Shown here: positions 1 through 6,040 of the stretch, in pieces
How the letters are laid out: every line of letters starts with the position of its first letter
Position numbering within the stretch: the stretch's first letter is position 1
Assembly: GCA_030754475.1 (NCBI GenBank)
Contig: JASMAE010000023.1
Span: 1 to 7,462 of the forward strand
Reading direction: 5' to 3'
Origin: Rhodospirillales bacterium
Lineage (GTDB): Bacteria > Pseudomonadota > Alphaproteobacteria > Rhodospirillales > JASLLV01
Length of the DNA: 7,462 nt
The notes under the pieces: generated by a model
What the model was told of the DNA's origin: nothing
The model's input: only the letters and a program-made list of their open reading frames with translations
Databases searched by the model: none
Position numbers and translations under genes: made by a program

Positions 1-297
1 ATCGATGACGCGCCGGCCTCAGCGCACGTCAAGCGGACGGCGCAGGAAAGCTTCGATCCCGAGGCCTTCGTCGTTCGCCGTTCGATGCCGTGGGCGGACG
101 CGGGCGGAGAAGGTTTGATGTTCGTGGCATTCGGGAAATCGCTCGATGCGTTCGAAGCCCAGCTCAGGCGAATGACCGGACAGGAGGACGGAACCATCGA
201 CGGTCTCTTTGGTTTTTCGCGTCCGATCAGCGGAAGTTTTTTTTGGTGTCCGCCTGTTTCGAACGGGTGTCTGGACCTCACCGGCGTAGGTATCTGA
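1..297 (+). CDS. DyP-type heme peroxidase, C-terminal part (5' end outside window)
   Basis: The frame is open from base 1 to a TGA at 295-297, giving 98 residues. They read as the C-terminal end of a dye-decolorizing (DyP) peroxidase of the YfeX/DypB type. Visible marks are SAHVKR at residues 7-12, whose His9 matches the proximal heme-ligand position of the family; then RRSMPWADAGGEGLMFVAFG (about 27-46), the FEAQLRRM helix, an EDG turn, and FSRPISGSFFWCPPV (about 71-85). The end, LDLTGVGI, matches the usual short LDL-x-x-G-(L/I) tail of these proteins, so the stop looks natural. The family oxidises substrates with H2O2 through a b-type heme; some members are cargo of encapsulins, but no encapsulin gene or clear loading tail is visible here. 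The next + strand gene is almost 400 bases away, so no operon partner downstream is evident. The distal Asp/Arg motif lies outside the window. Confidence 0.85.
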   Translation: MDDAPASAHVKRTAQESFDPEAFVVRRSMPWADAGGEGLMFVAFGKSLDAFEAQLRRMTGQEDGTIDGLFGFSRPISGSFFWCPPVSNGCLDLTGVGI

Positions 298-682
298 GCG
301 CTTTGGGACAGGAACGGACCAGGGGCACTGATTTTCGGGGTGTCAGGTTAGCGCTGGAAATCGGTCGGGCTCGAATGCGCCCCTGAACGGCCGCTGTTGG
401 TCGGAAGCGCTCGCGCGGAAATCACCCAATAATGCGTACGTGGCGACTGGCGCATTCTCCGTTTAGCCGGTGCGATTCCACGTAAGTGGATAACGGCCTG
501 GAGGCGGCAGTCAAAGGCCCCCTAAGATCCTATTAACCGGGAAGTCCCAATATGGCCTCTCCCGCTTCACATGAGCCGGCGATTAGAGCGGATCGAGAGG
601 AAACACCCCTGGCCGCAGATCCTTGAAGGTCAGCAATCCGGGACTAAATTGACTGTGAAACCCTTTGATTGGTGATTCGACC
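298..682. other. Intergenic region with no recognisable gene
   Basis: This stretch of about 385 bases has no open frame that looks coding and no tRNA or rRNA fold that I can see. It holds two small inverted repeats: AATGCG at 431-436 against CGCATT at 451-456, and TCCAC at 477-481 against GTGGA at 486-490 closing a GTAA (GNRA-like) loop. Neither is followed by a T run, so neither is a convincing intrinsic terminator for the upstream peroxidase gene. It is less GC-rich than the genes around it, as expected for a region that should also contain the promoter of the gene at 683; I could not place that promoter with confidence. Confidence 0.5.
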
Positions 683-994
683 ATGTTGCGGATCGGGATC
701 GGCTGTCTCACGCTACTGATTGCGGTTATCGCAGCGCCGTCGGCCGCCGAAGCCCGATGTCCGGCCAACCAAGTCCGCCAGTACAACCCCGAGACTTTCC
801 GACGGGATTACGTGCCGTTACCCGATTCGATCCGAATGCGCGAGCAGGAACAGTTGGAGAAGCAACGCTTGCGCGAGGGAGCGCTGTTGTTAGAGCGAAA
901 GGTGCGCCAACGACGGGCGTTGGAGTCCCAGGAGCAGTTAAGGAAGGAGCAGGAGGCGCGGCGCCTTCGACTTCTCAGACAGCAGCGGAGGTAA
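683..994 (+). CDS. Small predicted secreted Arg/Glu/Gln-rich helical protein, unknown function
   Basis: This frame encodes 103 residues from the ATG at 683 and ends at TAA 992-994. The N-terminus is a good Sec signal peptide: MLR, then a hydrophobic core GIGCLTLLIAVIAA, then PSAAEA with likely cleavage before RC (about residue 24/25), so the mature protein should be periplasmic or exported. After a short segment with RQYNPETF and PLPDSI, roughly residues 52-103 are very rich in R, E, Q and L (for example QEQLEKQRLREGALLLERK and QEARRLRLLRQQRR) and should form a continuous charged helix or coiled coil. I do not recognise a family. An in-frame TTG at 665 would add six residues, but the ATG puts the signal peptide at the very N-terminus and so is preferred. 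The ribosome binding site is weak (GGTGAT, about 7 nt upstream). It stands alone, convergent with the - strand cluster. It is a plausible gene because of the signal peptide and single long frame, but could be lineage-restricted. Confidence 0.6.
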   Translation: MLRIGIGCLTLLIAVIAAPSAAEARCPANQVRQYNPETFRRDYVPLPDSIRMREQEQLEKQRLREGALLLERKVRQRRALESQEQLRKEQEARRLRLLRQQRR

Positions 995-1101
995 TTACGC
1001 TCCCCACGCCGATCCCTGGTTTTTCGGAGCCCACTCGTTGATCGCAATCCCCACCGAATGACCGCACAGAGTCACGAACAGTGGTTTGTGGCGGGGCTAG
1101 C

Positions 1102-1133
1102 GAAGGTCTGCTGTGAGCCGGAAGCAGACCTTC
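1102..1133. repeat. Perfect 11-bp inverted repeat between convergent genes
   Basis: GAAGGTCTGCT at 1102-1112 is perfectly repeated in reverse complement as AGCAGACCTTC at 1123-1133, leaving a 10-nt loop. It sits between the stop of the + strand small gene (994) and the stop of the - strand aminotransferase (1153). A hairpin here could protect or end transcripts arriving from either side, but neither strand has a T run after the stem, so it is not a standard intrinsic terminator. From memory, short palindromic intergenic elements in alphaproteobacterial genomes give shadow translations with a similar F-R-x-x-A-D core to the one seen here (VCFRLTADLR on the - strand), so this may be a copy of a dispersed repeat. 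That last step is inference. Confidence 0.6.
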
Positions 1134-1152
1134 AAATTCGTGAGTCCATGCC

Positions 1153-2514
1153 CTAAGCGCGGACGATTCGGGCGAAGGCGTCGAGGAACCCTTCGACGTG
1201 CTCTTCGGTGGTGACCGTCGAGACGCAGCCGTGCAGGTGCGGCGTCACCATGAACCCGTCGGCGAACAGCTCGAGCGAAACGAGCTCCTCCCAACGATTG
1301 TCAACGGTGATGGCGCTTCGGTAGTCCGAGATGTCGACGCCGGTCGCATTGATCTTGAACACCGATCCGGCGCCCGTGATCCGCAGCGGAAGACCCTCGC
1401 AGATCCCGCTAAGGCGCGCGCGAATCCGCATCCCTTCGGCATTGATGGTCTCGAACACCTCGGGGCTCAGGGCCTCCATGGTCGCGGCGCCGGCTGCCAC
1501 GGTGACCGGGTTGGCATTGAAAGTGCCGGCGTGGGTCACGCGCCCCTTCGCACCGGGATCGCTGGTCGCCATGACGTCGGCGCGTCCGGCGACCGCGCCG
1601 ACCGGGAAGCCGCCGCCGATCACCTTGCCCAGCGTCGTCGCGTCGGGGGTCACGCCGACGGTGCCCTGGGCGCCGTTGTAGCCGAGGCGAAACGCGATCA
1701 CCTCGTCAAAGATCAGAATCGCGCCGCAGGCGTCGCAGGCCTCGCGCGCCGCTCTCAAGAACTCGGTGCTGGGAAGGATTAGGCCGATTCGGTTGGCCAT
1801 CGGTTCGATCAATACGGCCGCGATCTCGCTTCCGTCGGTGGCCACGGTGCGGCGAAGGGCGCCCGCGTCGTTGTACGGCACCACCTTGATGCGTCCCTTG
1901 CCGCTCGGCAGCCCGCCGCTATCGGGCACCGGGGTCGGCGCGTCGGCGTCGCCGAAAGACTGGGGATCGGGCGACACGGACCATTGCGCGTCGTCGTAGG
2001 ACCCGTGGTAGCTGCCCTCGCATTTGATCACGACGTCGCGGCCCGTGCGTGCGCGGGCGAGCCGCACGGCCATCATCACCGCCTCCGAGCCCGAGTTTGT
2101 GAAACGGATGCGATCGGCCGACGCCAACCGCTCGCATATCATTTCAGCCAGCGTCAGTTCGCACTCGGTCGGGGCGTAAAAGGCCGAGCCCGCGCGCGCG
2201 CGCGCGGCGACCGCTTCACTCACGCGGGGGTCCGCGTGACCCAACGGCAGGGACGAGGCGTTGAACCAGAAATCAACGATCTCGCGCCCGTCCGCGTCGG
2301 TCATGATGGCGCCGGCGCCCGTCGCCATGAAGGTGGGATGGGGCGCGCGCACAATGGAATCCCGGGTGTAACCGCCGGGAAACACCGTCTTGGCGCGCTC
2401 GAACAATGCTTGCGAACGCGGGGTCAACGCGCGATAGCGGCCTTCGATCTCTGCGGCCCGCGCCTTCACGGGCGCATAGAAGTCGTTGGCGCGGGCGGTC
2501 CCGGTTTCGTTCAT
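1153..2514 (-). CDS. Class III PLP aminotransferase / aminomutase, glutamate-1-semialdehyde-2,1-aminomutase-like
   Basis: The 453-residue product is full length for a fold-type I, class III PLP enzyme. In order: the FPGGYTR motif typical of the glutamate-1-semialdehyde aminomutase (GSAM) branch at about 45-51; TNSGSEAVMMAVRLAR at 139-154 (cofactor phosphate binding); GSYHG at 167-171 (aromatic residue stacking on the ring); IEPM at 236-239; IFDEVI with D270 (pyridine nitrogen); and TTLGKVIGGGFPVGA with the Schiff-base lysine K297. THAGTFNANP (327-336) follows as expected. ATG 2514 has GAGGA at 2525-2529, 10 nt upstream. It is the last gene of the - strand set, 198 nt after the amidase. The reaction is either PLP-dependent transamination or a 1,2-amino shift. 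Its position beside amidase and DapA-like genes, away from tetrapyrrole genes, and its longer N-terminus argue for a substrate other than glutamate-1-semialdehyde, so I do not call it hemL. The family is certain; the substrate is not. Confidence 0.9.
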   Translation of the reverse strand: MNETGTARANDFYAPVKARAAEIEGRYRALTPRSQALFERAKTVFPGGYTRDSIVRAPHPTFMATGAGAIMTDADGREIVDFWFNASSLPLGHADPRVSEAVAARARAGSAFYAPTECELTLAEMICERLASADRIRFTNSGSEAVMMAVRLARARTGRDVVIKCEGSYHGSYDDAQWSVSPDPQSFGDADAPTPVPDSGGLPSGKGRIKVVPYNDAGALRRTVATDGSEIAAVLIEPMANRIGLILPSTEFLRAAREACDACGAILIFDEVIAFRLGYNGAQGTVGVTPDATTLGKVIGGGFPVGAVAGRADVMATSDPGAKGRVTHAGTFNANPVTVAAGAATMEALSPEVFETINAEGMRIRARLSGICEGLPLRITGAGSVFKINATGVDISDYRSAITVDNRWEELVSLELFADGFMVTPHLHGCVSTVTTEEHVEGFLDAFARIVRA

Positions 2515-2524
2515 GGTTCGGGAG

Positions 2525-2529
2525 TCCTC
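2525..2529 (-). promoter_or_regulatory. Ribosome binding site of the GSAM-like gene
   Basis: GAGGA on the - strand lies 10 nt upstream of ATG 2514. It is slightly far but supports this start over later in-frame alternatives, and it implies separate translation initiation after the 198-nt gap. Confidence 0.5.
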
Positions 2530-2615
2530 AGATCGTCCTCAGGAACGGCGGCCTCGTCGCAGACCACGGCGAAAGGCGCCGAAGTCGATCGCCGCCGCTT
2601 GCGGGATCGCTCGGC

Positions 2616-2621
2616 ACTATA
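2616..2621 (-). promoter_or_regulatory. Possible -10 element in the 198-nt gap before the GSAM-like gene
   Basis: The gap 2515-2712 is the longest on the - strand and has no coding frame I trust. It contains TATAGT on the - strand, about 100 nt before ATG 2514, in a local AT-richer patch of an otherwise GC-rich stretch. No good -35 box sits 16-18 nt upstream, so this is only a candidate for an internal promoter; read-through from the amidase is equally possible. Confidence 0.2.
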
Positions 2622-2712
2622 TCAACGCCCGGAGGGCCCCATGAAGCGGATTCTTCGTTTCCGCGTGTCCAAGCGCGTCGATAATGCATAGCGAACCGCG
2701 GCGTCGGCAGGT

Positions 2713-4107
2713 TCACGATTCCCCGCCTCGTTCGACGTTCGCGCGCGGCGGTGGCCCGAACAGATTCTCCAGCAGAAGCGCAATCGAAAGCGCGCTCTCC
2801 TCGGCGCCGCCGGGGCAGATCACCTGCAAGCCGACGGGCAAGGGCGATCCGAAGGCGTGAATCGGCGTCGTCGTCGCACACGACCCCATCATGTTGGCGG
2901 GCACCGTATTGACGCTCGTCGCCCTGCGCAATTGCGGATCGTCCGCGCGCGCCGCGGCTTCGCTGACCGGGCTCGGCAGCGACGGACTGGTCGGCGCAAC
3001 GACGCCGTCGAGGCCGCGGAAGATCGACGTCGCCCCCTCCCGCCAGGCGCGGTGGCGGCGAACCGCGGCTACGTAGTCACCGGCGGCGAGAGCGAGGCCC
3101 GCGCCAACCCGATCCGCGCTCACCGGGTCCATGGCGTCCAGTCCTTCGCGCGCACGCGCGCGGCCGAGGTTCGTGATCAGCTCGGCCGGAACCATGTGGT
3201 CGAAGCATGCCGGCATGTCGGCAGTTCCGGGAATCTCGACGTCGACCAGCTCCACCCCGGCCCGGCCCAGCCGGGCGAGCGCCACCTCGACGCACGCCGC
3301 CACCTCGGTGTCGAGCCTATCGAAAAACTGGTCCTTCGGGCGGCCGAGCCGCAAGCCCGGACCCGGGTGCGCCCGGATTGGCGCGCGCCCGCCAAGGGCC
3401 GAGAACGCGATCGCCGCGTCGGCGGCCGAGGCCGTGAGCAGTCCGAGGGAATCGAGCGTCGGCGACAATGGAAAGACGCCATCCGTTGGCCACAGGCCCT
3501 TGGTCGTCTTCAGCCCGAACACCCCGCAATGCGTCGCGGGCAGCCGCACCGATCCCCCCGTGTCCGATCCGATGGCGAACCTGCACAGGCCCGCCGCCAC
3601 CGCGACGCCCGACCCGCTCGACGACCCCCCGGGTATCACGTGGTCGGCGTGCGCCCAGGGGTTCTTGGGTGTTCCACGAACGGCGTTGACGCCGCCCCGG
3701 CCTATGGCGAACTCGGCGGTCTTCGTCTTGCCGACGATTACGGCGCCGGCGCGCTTCAAGCCCCCGACGAAGGCCCCTTCGCCGCCGATCAGATCGGCGA
3801 CGTCGAGATTCGATCCCGCCCGCGCGGGCGTGCCTTTCACCGCCAGGATGTCCTTGACAGCGACCGGAACGCCCATGAGGGAACCCAAGTCGGTGCCCGA
3901 GGCCAGCAGCCGGTCATGGGCTCTCGCCGCGGCGAGCGCATTCGCGGCGTCGATGAACTCGAACGCGCCCAAATGGGGATCGAGCGCCTCGATGCGTGCC
4001 AGATAAGCGCGCGTCACGGCCTCGGCCGTGGTCTCGCCGCGCCTCAGGCGCGATGCGAATCCGGCGATGCCGTCGGGGTGAAAGGGATCGTCCGCCAGCG
4101 CCGACAC
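2713..4107 (-). CDS. Amidase-signature family hydrolase
   Basis: The product is 464 residues from GTG 4107, the usual length for a single-domain amidase-signature enzyme. These hydrolyse carboxamide (or related) bonds with a Lys-cisSer-Ser triad. All three are visible: K85 in GVPVAVKDIL, the cis-Ser S162 in PGGSSSGSG, and the nucleophile S186 in GSDTGGSVRLPA; the 24-residue step between the two serines matches GatA. GLKTTKG (198-204) and LPVGLQ near the C-terminus are also family marks. No gatB or gatC is nearby, so a role in tRNA-dependent amidation is unlikely. The frame stays open upstream to 4413, but that part overlaps the preceding DapA-like gene in another frame and reads as low-complexity Arg-rich shadow, so I start at GTG 4107, 17 nt after that gene's TAA. 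The ribosome binding site there is weak, so translational coupling is likely. The substrate is unknown; the neighbours suggest an amide in the same pathway. Confidence 0.88.
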   Translation of the reverse strand: MSALADDPFHPDGIAGFASRLRRGETTAEAVTRAYLARIEALDPHLGAFEFIDAANALAAARAHDRLLASGTDLGSLMGVPVAVKDILAVKGTPARAGSNLDVADLIGGEGAFVGGLKRAGAVIVGKTKTAEFAIGRGGVNAVRGTPKNPWAHADHVIPGGSSSGSGVAVAAGLCRFAIGSDTGGSVRLPATHCGVFGLKTTKGLWPTDGVFPLSPTLDSLGLLTASAADAAIAFSALGGRAPIRAHPGPGLRLGRPKDQFFDRLDTEVAACVEVALARLGRAGVELVDVEIPGTADMPACFDHMVPAELITNLGRARAREGLDAMDPVSADRVGAGLALAAGDYVAAVRRHRAWREGATSIFRGLDGVVAPTSPSLPSPVSEAAARADDPQLRRATSVNTVPANMMGSCATTTPIHAFGSPLPVGLQVICPGGAEESALSIALLLENLFGPPPRANVERGGES

Positions 4108-4124
4108 GATCGCCGCCGGCAGCT

Positions 4125-5045
4125 TTATTCCGCCACCGCCGCCTGCAACGGCGGCGCGTCGACCAAGCCGCGTTCTTCCAACTTGGAGCGCATCTCGGAG
4201 ACGTGCGGCTCGCGCAAGGGGCGAAGCGGAAGGCGCGGATAGCCCCCCGGCCGGCCGAACAGGTTCATGGCGGTCTTGACCGAGACATAGTAGTTGCGCC
4301 CGTTCTCGACGAATGTGGCCTCGATGGCCGAGGACTGCGCATGGAGCGCGCGCGCGCGCTCCATGTCGCCCTTGCGGAACGCCCGGTAACCTTCGCACGA
4401 GCGCGCGTCCCAATAGTTGGCGTGGACGTGAAACGAGCCCGACGCACCCACCACCAGGCCCGGAAAGCCCTGTCCGAAGACCCGGATGCGATCGCCGGCG
4501 CGTTCGATGGTCTTGTAAAAATTGTTGAAGTCGAACGAGCTTTCCTTGATCGCGACGACGGTCTCGATATCGGCAAGCCGATCGACGAGTGGCGGCGTGA
4601 GCGCGTTCCCCGTCGCGGACGGAATGTTGTAAAGCAGGATCGGGATCCGCACCGCATCCGCCACCGCCTGATAGTGGACAATGATGTCGTCAGCGCTGGG
4701 CTTGACGAAGAACGGCGGCAGGATCATGGCACCCGCGCACCCCGCCTCGCGGGCCCCATCCGCAAGCTCGATCGCGTCTTCGGTTCGGATCGCCCCGGCG
4801 CCGCCGATCACGGGCACGCGCCCGCCCGCAGCGTCGACGCAGAGGCGAAAGAGCCGTTTGCGTTCGTCGTTCGAGAGCGCCCAGAACTCGCCCGTGCAGC
4901 CCGAGACCAAAAGCCCGGTTACGCCGTTCTGCAGGCACAGCTCGACGTTGAGGCGAAAAGCGGTCTCGTCGATCGCACCCGCAGAATCGAAGGGCGTGAC
5001 CAGGGCGACGCAGGGCCCGTGCCAGTCGACCGAACGCTTGTCCAT
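4125..5045 (-). CDS. DapA-like (DHDPS/NAL superfamily) aldolase/lyase, paralogue 1
   Basis: The 306-residue product has the full (beta/alpha)8 barrel of the DHDPS/N-acetylneuraminate lyase superfamily, whose members form a Schiff base between a lysine and a 2-oxo acid such as pyruvate. Visible residues are VALVTPF (13-19), SGCTGEFWAL (48-57), LLYNIP with catalytic Y139, and VVAIKESS with Schiff-base K167 (codon 4545-4547). The arginine that follows YN(V/I)PSR in dihydrodipicolinate synthase is replaced (YNIPSATG), and the first Thr of GTTGE is Cys, so a lysine-pathway role is unlikely. The C-terminus carries GGYPRLPLRPL, shared with all its neighbours, and ends AVAE. The loop after the Schiff-base strand (about 191-199) is the short form. 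It starts 26 nt after the stop of paralogue 2 with only a weak GGGG-type binding site, and is followed within 17 nt by the amidase. By eye it is closest to paralogue 3, with no gap needed in the alignment. The physiological substrate is unknown. Confidence 0.9.
   Translation of the reverse strand: MDKRSVDWHGPCVALVTPFDSAGAIDETAFRLNVELCLQNGVTGLLVSGCTGEFWALSNDERKRLFRLCVDAAGGRVPVIGGAGAIRTEDAIELADGAREAGCAGAMILPPFFVKPSADDIIVHYQAVADAVRIPILLYNIPSATGNALTPPLVDRLADIETVVAIKESSFDFNNFYKTIERAGDRIRVFGQGFPGLVVGASGSFHVHANYWDARSCEGYRAFRKGDMERARALHAQSSAIEATFVENGRNYYVSVKTAMNLFGRPGGYPRLPLRPLREPHVSEMRSKLEERGLVDAPPLQAAVAE
4340..4365. repeat. 26-bp perfect palindrome inside DapA-like paralogue 1
   Basis: ATGGAG at 4341-4346 and its reverse complement CTCCAT at 4359-4364 flank an uninterrupted GC alternation, and the outer C4340/G4365 also pair. 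It encodes the MERARALH segment of paralogue 1. Paralogue 3 encodes nearly the same peptide but with only half of the palindrome, so it probably arose by codon choice. Confidence 0.6.
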
Positions 5046-5071
5046 GGCGATGCCCCGTTCGCTTCCGCGTC

Positions 5072-6013
5072 CTACTCGGCGACCGCGGCCACCGGGGTGT
5101 CTTCTTCTTCCGGCCGGGCGGCGCCGTGGCGCACCATCGCATGGCGAATCTCGGCAAGGGCCGCCTCGTCCAAAGGCCGGAGTGGCAAGCGCGGGTACCC
5201 GCCGGGGCGGCCGAACAGATTCATGGCCGCCTTGATTACGACGTAGCCGTTCCGGCCCCCGCGGTTAAGCGCGTCGCGAAGCGTAAGCTCCAAGTCCAGA
5301 AACCTTCGGGCGCCAGCAAGATCGCCCCGCAGATACGATTGGTAGATTCCGTTCGATTCCCTGCCCCAATAGTTCGAAAACGTCTGGAAGTAGCCCGAGG
5401 CACCGATCTCCAGCGCTGCCGCGCCGCCGAGAAATCCGGGCGGGAAGACCCGGATCCGATCGCCCGCGACTTGAAGCGTGCGGTAGAAGTTGGCGAAGTC
5501 GAGTGAGCTTTCCTTGATGGCGACCACGCAATCGACGTCGGCGAGGCGGTCGACGAGTTCCGGCGTCAACGGGTTCACGTTGTTGGCGGGGATGTTGTAC
5601 AAAAGGATCGGGATCTCGACCGCGCCGGAGATCGCCTCGTAATGGGCGACGATGTCGTCCGCGCTAGGCTTCACGAAGAACGGCGGCATCACCATCACGC
5701 CCGCGCAGCCCGCGTCCTTGGCCGCCCCGCTCATCGCGATTACGTCCGCAGTCCGGATGGCGCCGGTGCCGCCGATTACGGGCACCCGGCCGGCCGCGGC
5801 CTCGACGCAGAGTGCGAACAGGCGCACGCGCTCGGCGTCGCTCAGCGCCCAGAACTCGCCCGTGCAGCCGGAAACCAGGACGCCGTTGACGCCGCCCCGG
5901 ATGCAAAGATCGACGTTGCGCGCGAATCCCGCTTCGTCGATGGCGCCGTCCGCCTCGAACGGCGTGACCAGCGCGACCCACGAGCCGTGCCAGTCGACCG
6001 AATTCTTGTCCAT
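5072..6013 (-). CDS. DapA-like (DHDPS/NAL superfamily) aldolase/lyase, paralogue 2 (long-loop form)
   Basis: The product is 313 residues. It opens with the same MDKNSVDWHG as paralogue 3, then VALVTPFE, SGCTGEFWAL (48-57), LLYNIP with Y139 and VVAIKESS with Schiff-base K167, at the same numbering as its neighbours. After YNIP it reads ANNVNPLTP, so the DHDPS substrate arginine is absent here too. It differs from paralogues 1 and 3 by four extra residues in the loop after the Schiff-base strand (PPGFLGGAAALEIGASG, about 191-207) and by three more in the acidic tail (PEEED) before the shared AAVAE end. That loop lies near the barrel mouth in this fold, so it could alter substrate choice or subunit contacts (inference). 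ATG 6013 has AAGGAA at 6022-6027, 8 nt upstream. It begins 27 nt after paralogue 3 and ends 26 nt before paralogue 1. Pairwise similarity to paralogue 1 looks lower than that between 1 and 3. Confidence 0.9.
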   Translation of the reverse strand: MDKNSVDWHGSWVALVTPFEADGAIDEAGFARNVDLCIRGGVNGVLVSGCTGEFWALSDAERVRLFALCVEAAAGRVPVIGGTGAIRTADVIAMSGAAKDAGCAGVMVMPPFFVKPSADDIVAHYEAISGAVEIPILLYNIPANNVNPLTPELVDRLADVDCVVAIKESSLDFANFYRTLQVAGDRIRVFPPGFLGGAAALEIGASGYFQTFSNYWGRESNGIYQSYLRGDLAGARRFLDLELTLRDALNRGGRNGYVVIKAAMNLFGRPGGYPRLPLRPLDEAALAEIRHAMVRHGAARPEEEDTPVAAVAE

Positions 6014-6021
6014 GGGACCGG

Positions 6022-6027
6022 TTCCTT
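6022..6027 (-). promoter_or_regulatory. Ribosome binding site of DapA-like paralogue 2
   Basis: AAGGAA on the - strand, 8 nt from ATG 6013, supports this start and the matching MDKNSVDWHG N-terminus. Confidence 0.6.
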
Positions 6028-6040
6028 GCCTCGACGCCGC

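Noticed and set aside
85..297. Small stand-alone gene starting at ATG 85
   Set aside because: The same frame is open back to base 1 and the residues before Met (SAHVKR, FVVRRS) are DyP peroxidase sequence, so this Met is internal.
665..682. TTG start for the small secreted protein
   Set aside because: It would put six polar residues before the signal peptide; ATG 683 gives a standard one.
649..682. Promoter with TTGACT (649-654) for the gene at 683
   Set aside because: A -10 box at normal spacing would fall about ten bases before the ATG and no TATAAT-like hexamer is there.
757..1041. Alternative + strand frame overlapping the small secreted protein
   Set aside because: It has no signal peptide or motif and ends past a likely gene end; the 683-994 frame has a coherent architecture.
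1102..1133. Rho-independent terminator
   Set aside because: The stem is good but there is no T run following it on either strand.
1153..2514. hemL of tetrapyrrole biosynthesis
   Set aside because: The family fold matches, but the context (amidase, DapA-like array) and an N-terminus longer than usual for HemL do not support that role; the name would be overreach.
4108..4413. N-terminal extension of the amidase to 4413
   Set aside because: This part overlaps DapA-like paralogue 1 in another frame and is Arg/Ala-rich shadow with no amidase similarity; GTG 4107 gives a normal-length amidase.
1984..5246. Long + strand frames opposite the aminotransferase, amidase and DapA-like genes (for example 1984-2691, 2857-4242, 3996-5246)
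   Set aside because: They are Arg/Gly/Ala/Pro-rich antisense shadows, common in high-GC DNA, with no motifs; the - strand frames carry full active sites.
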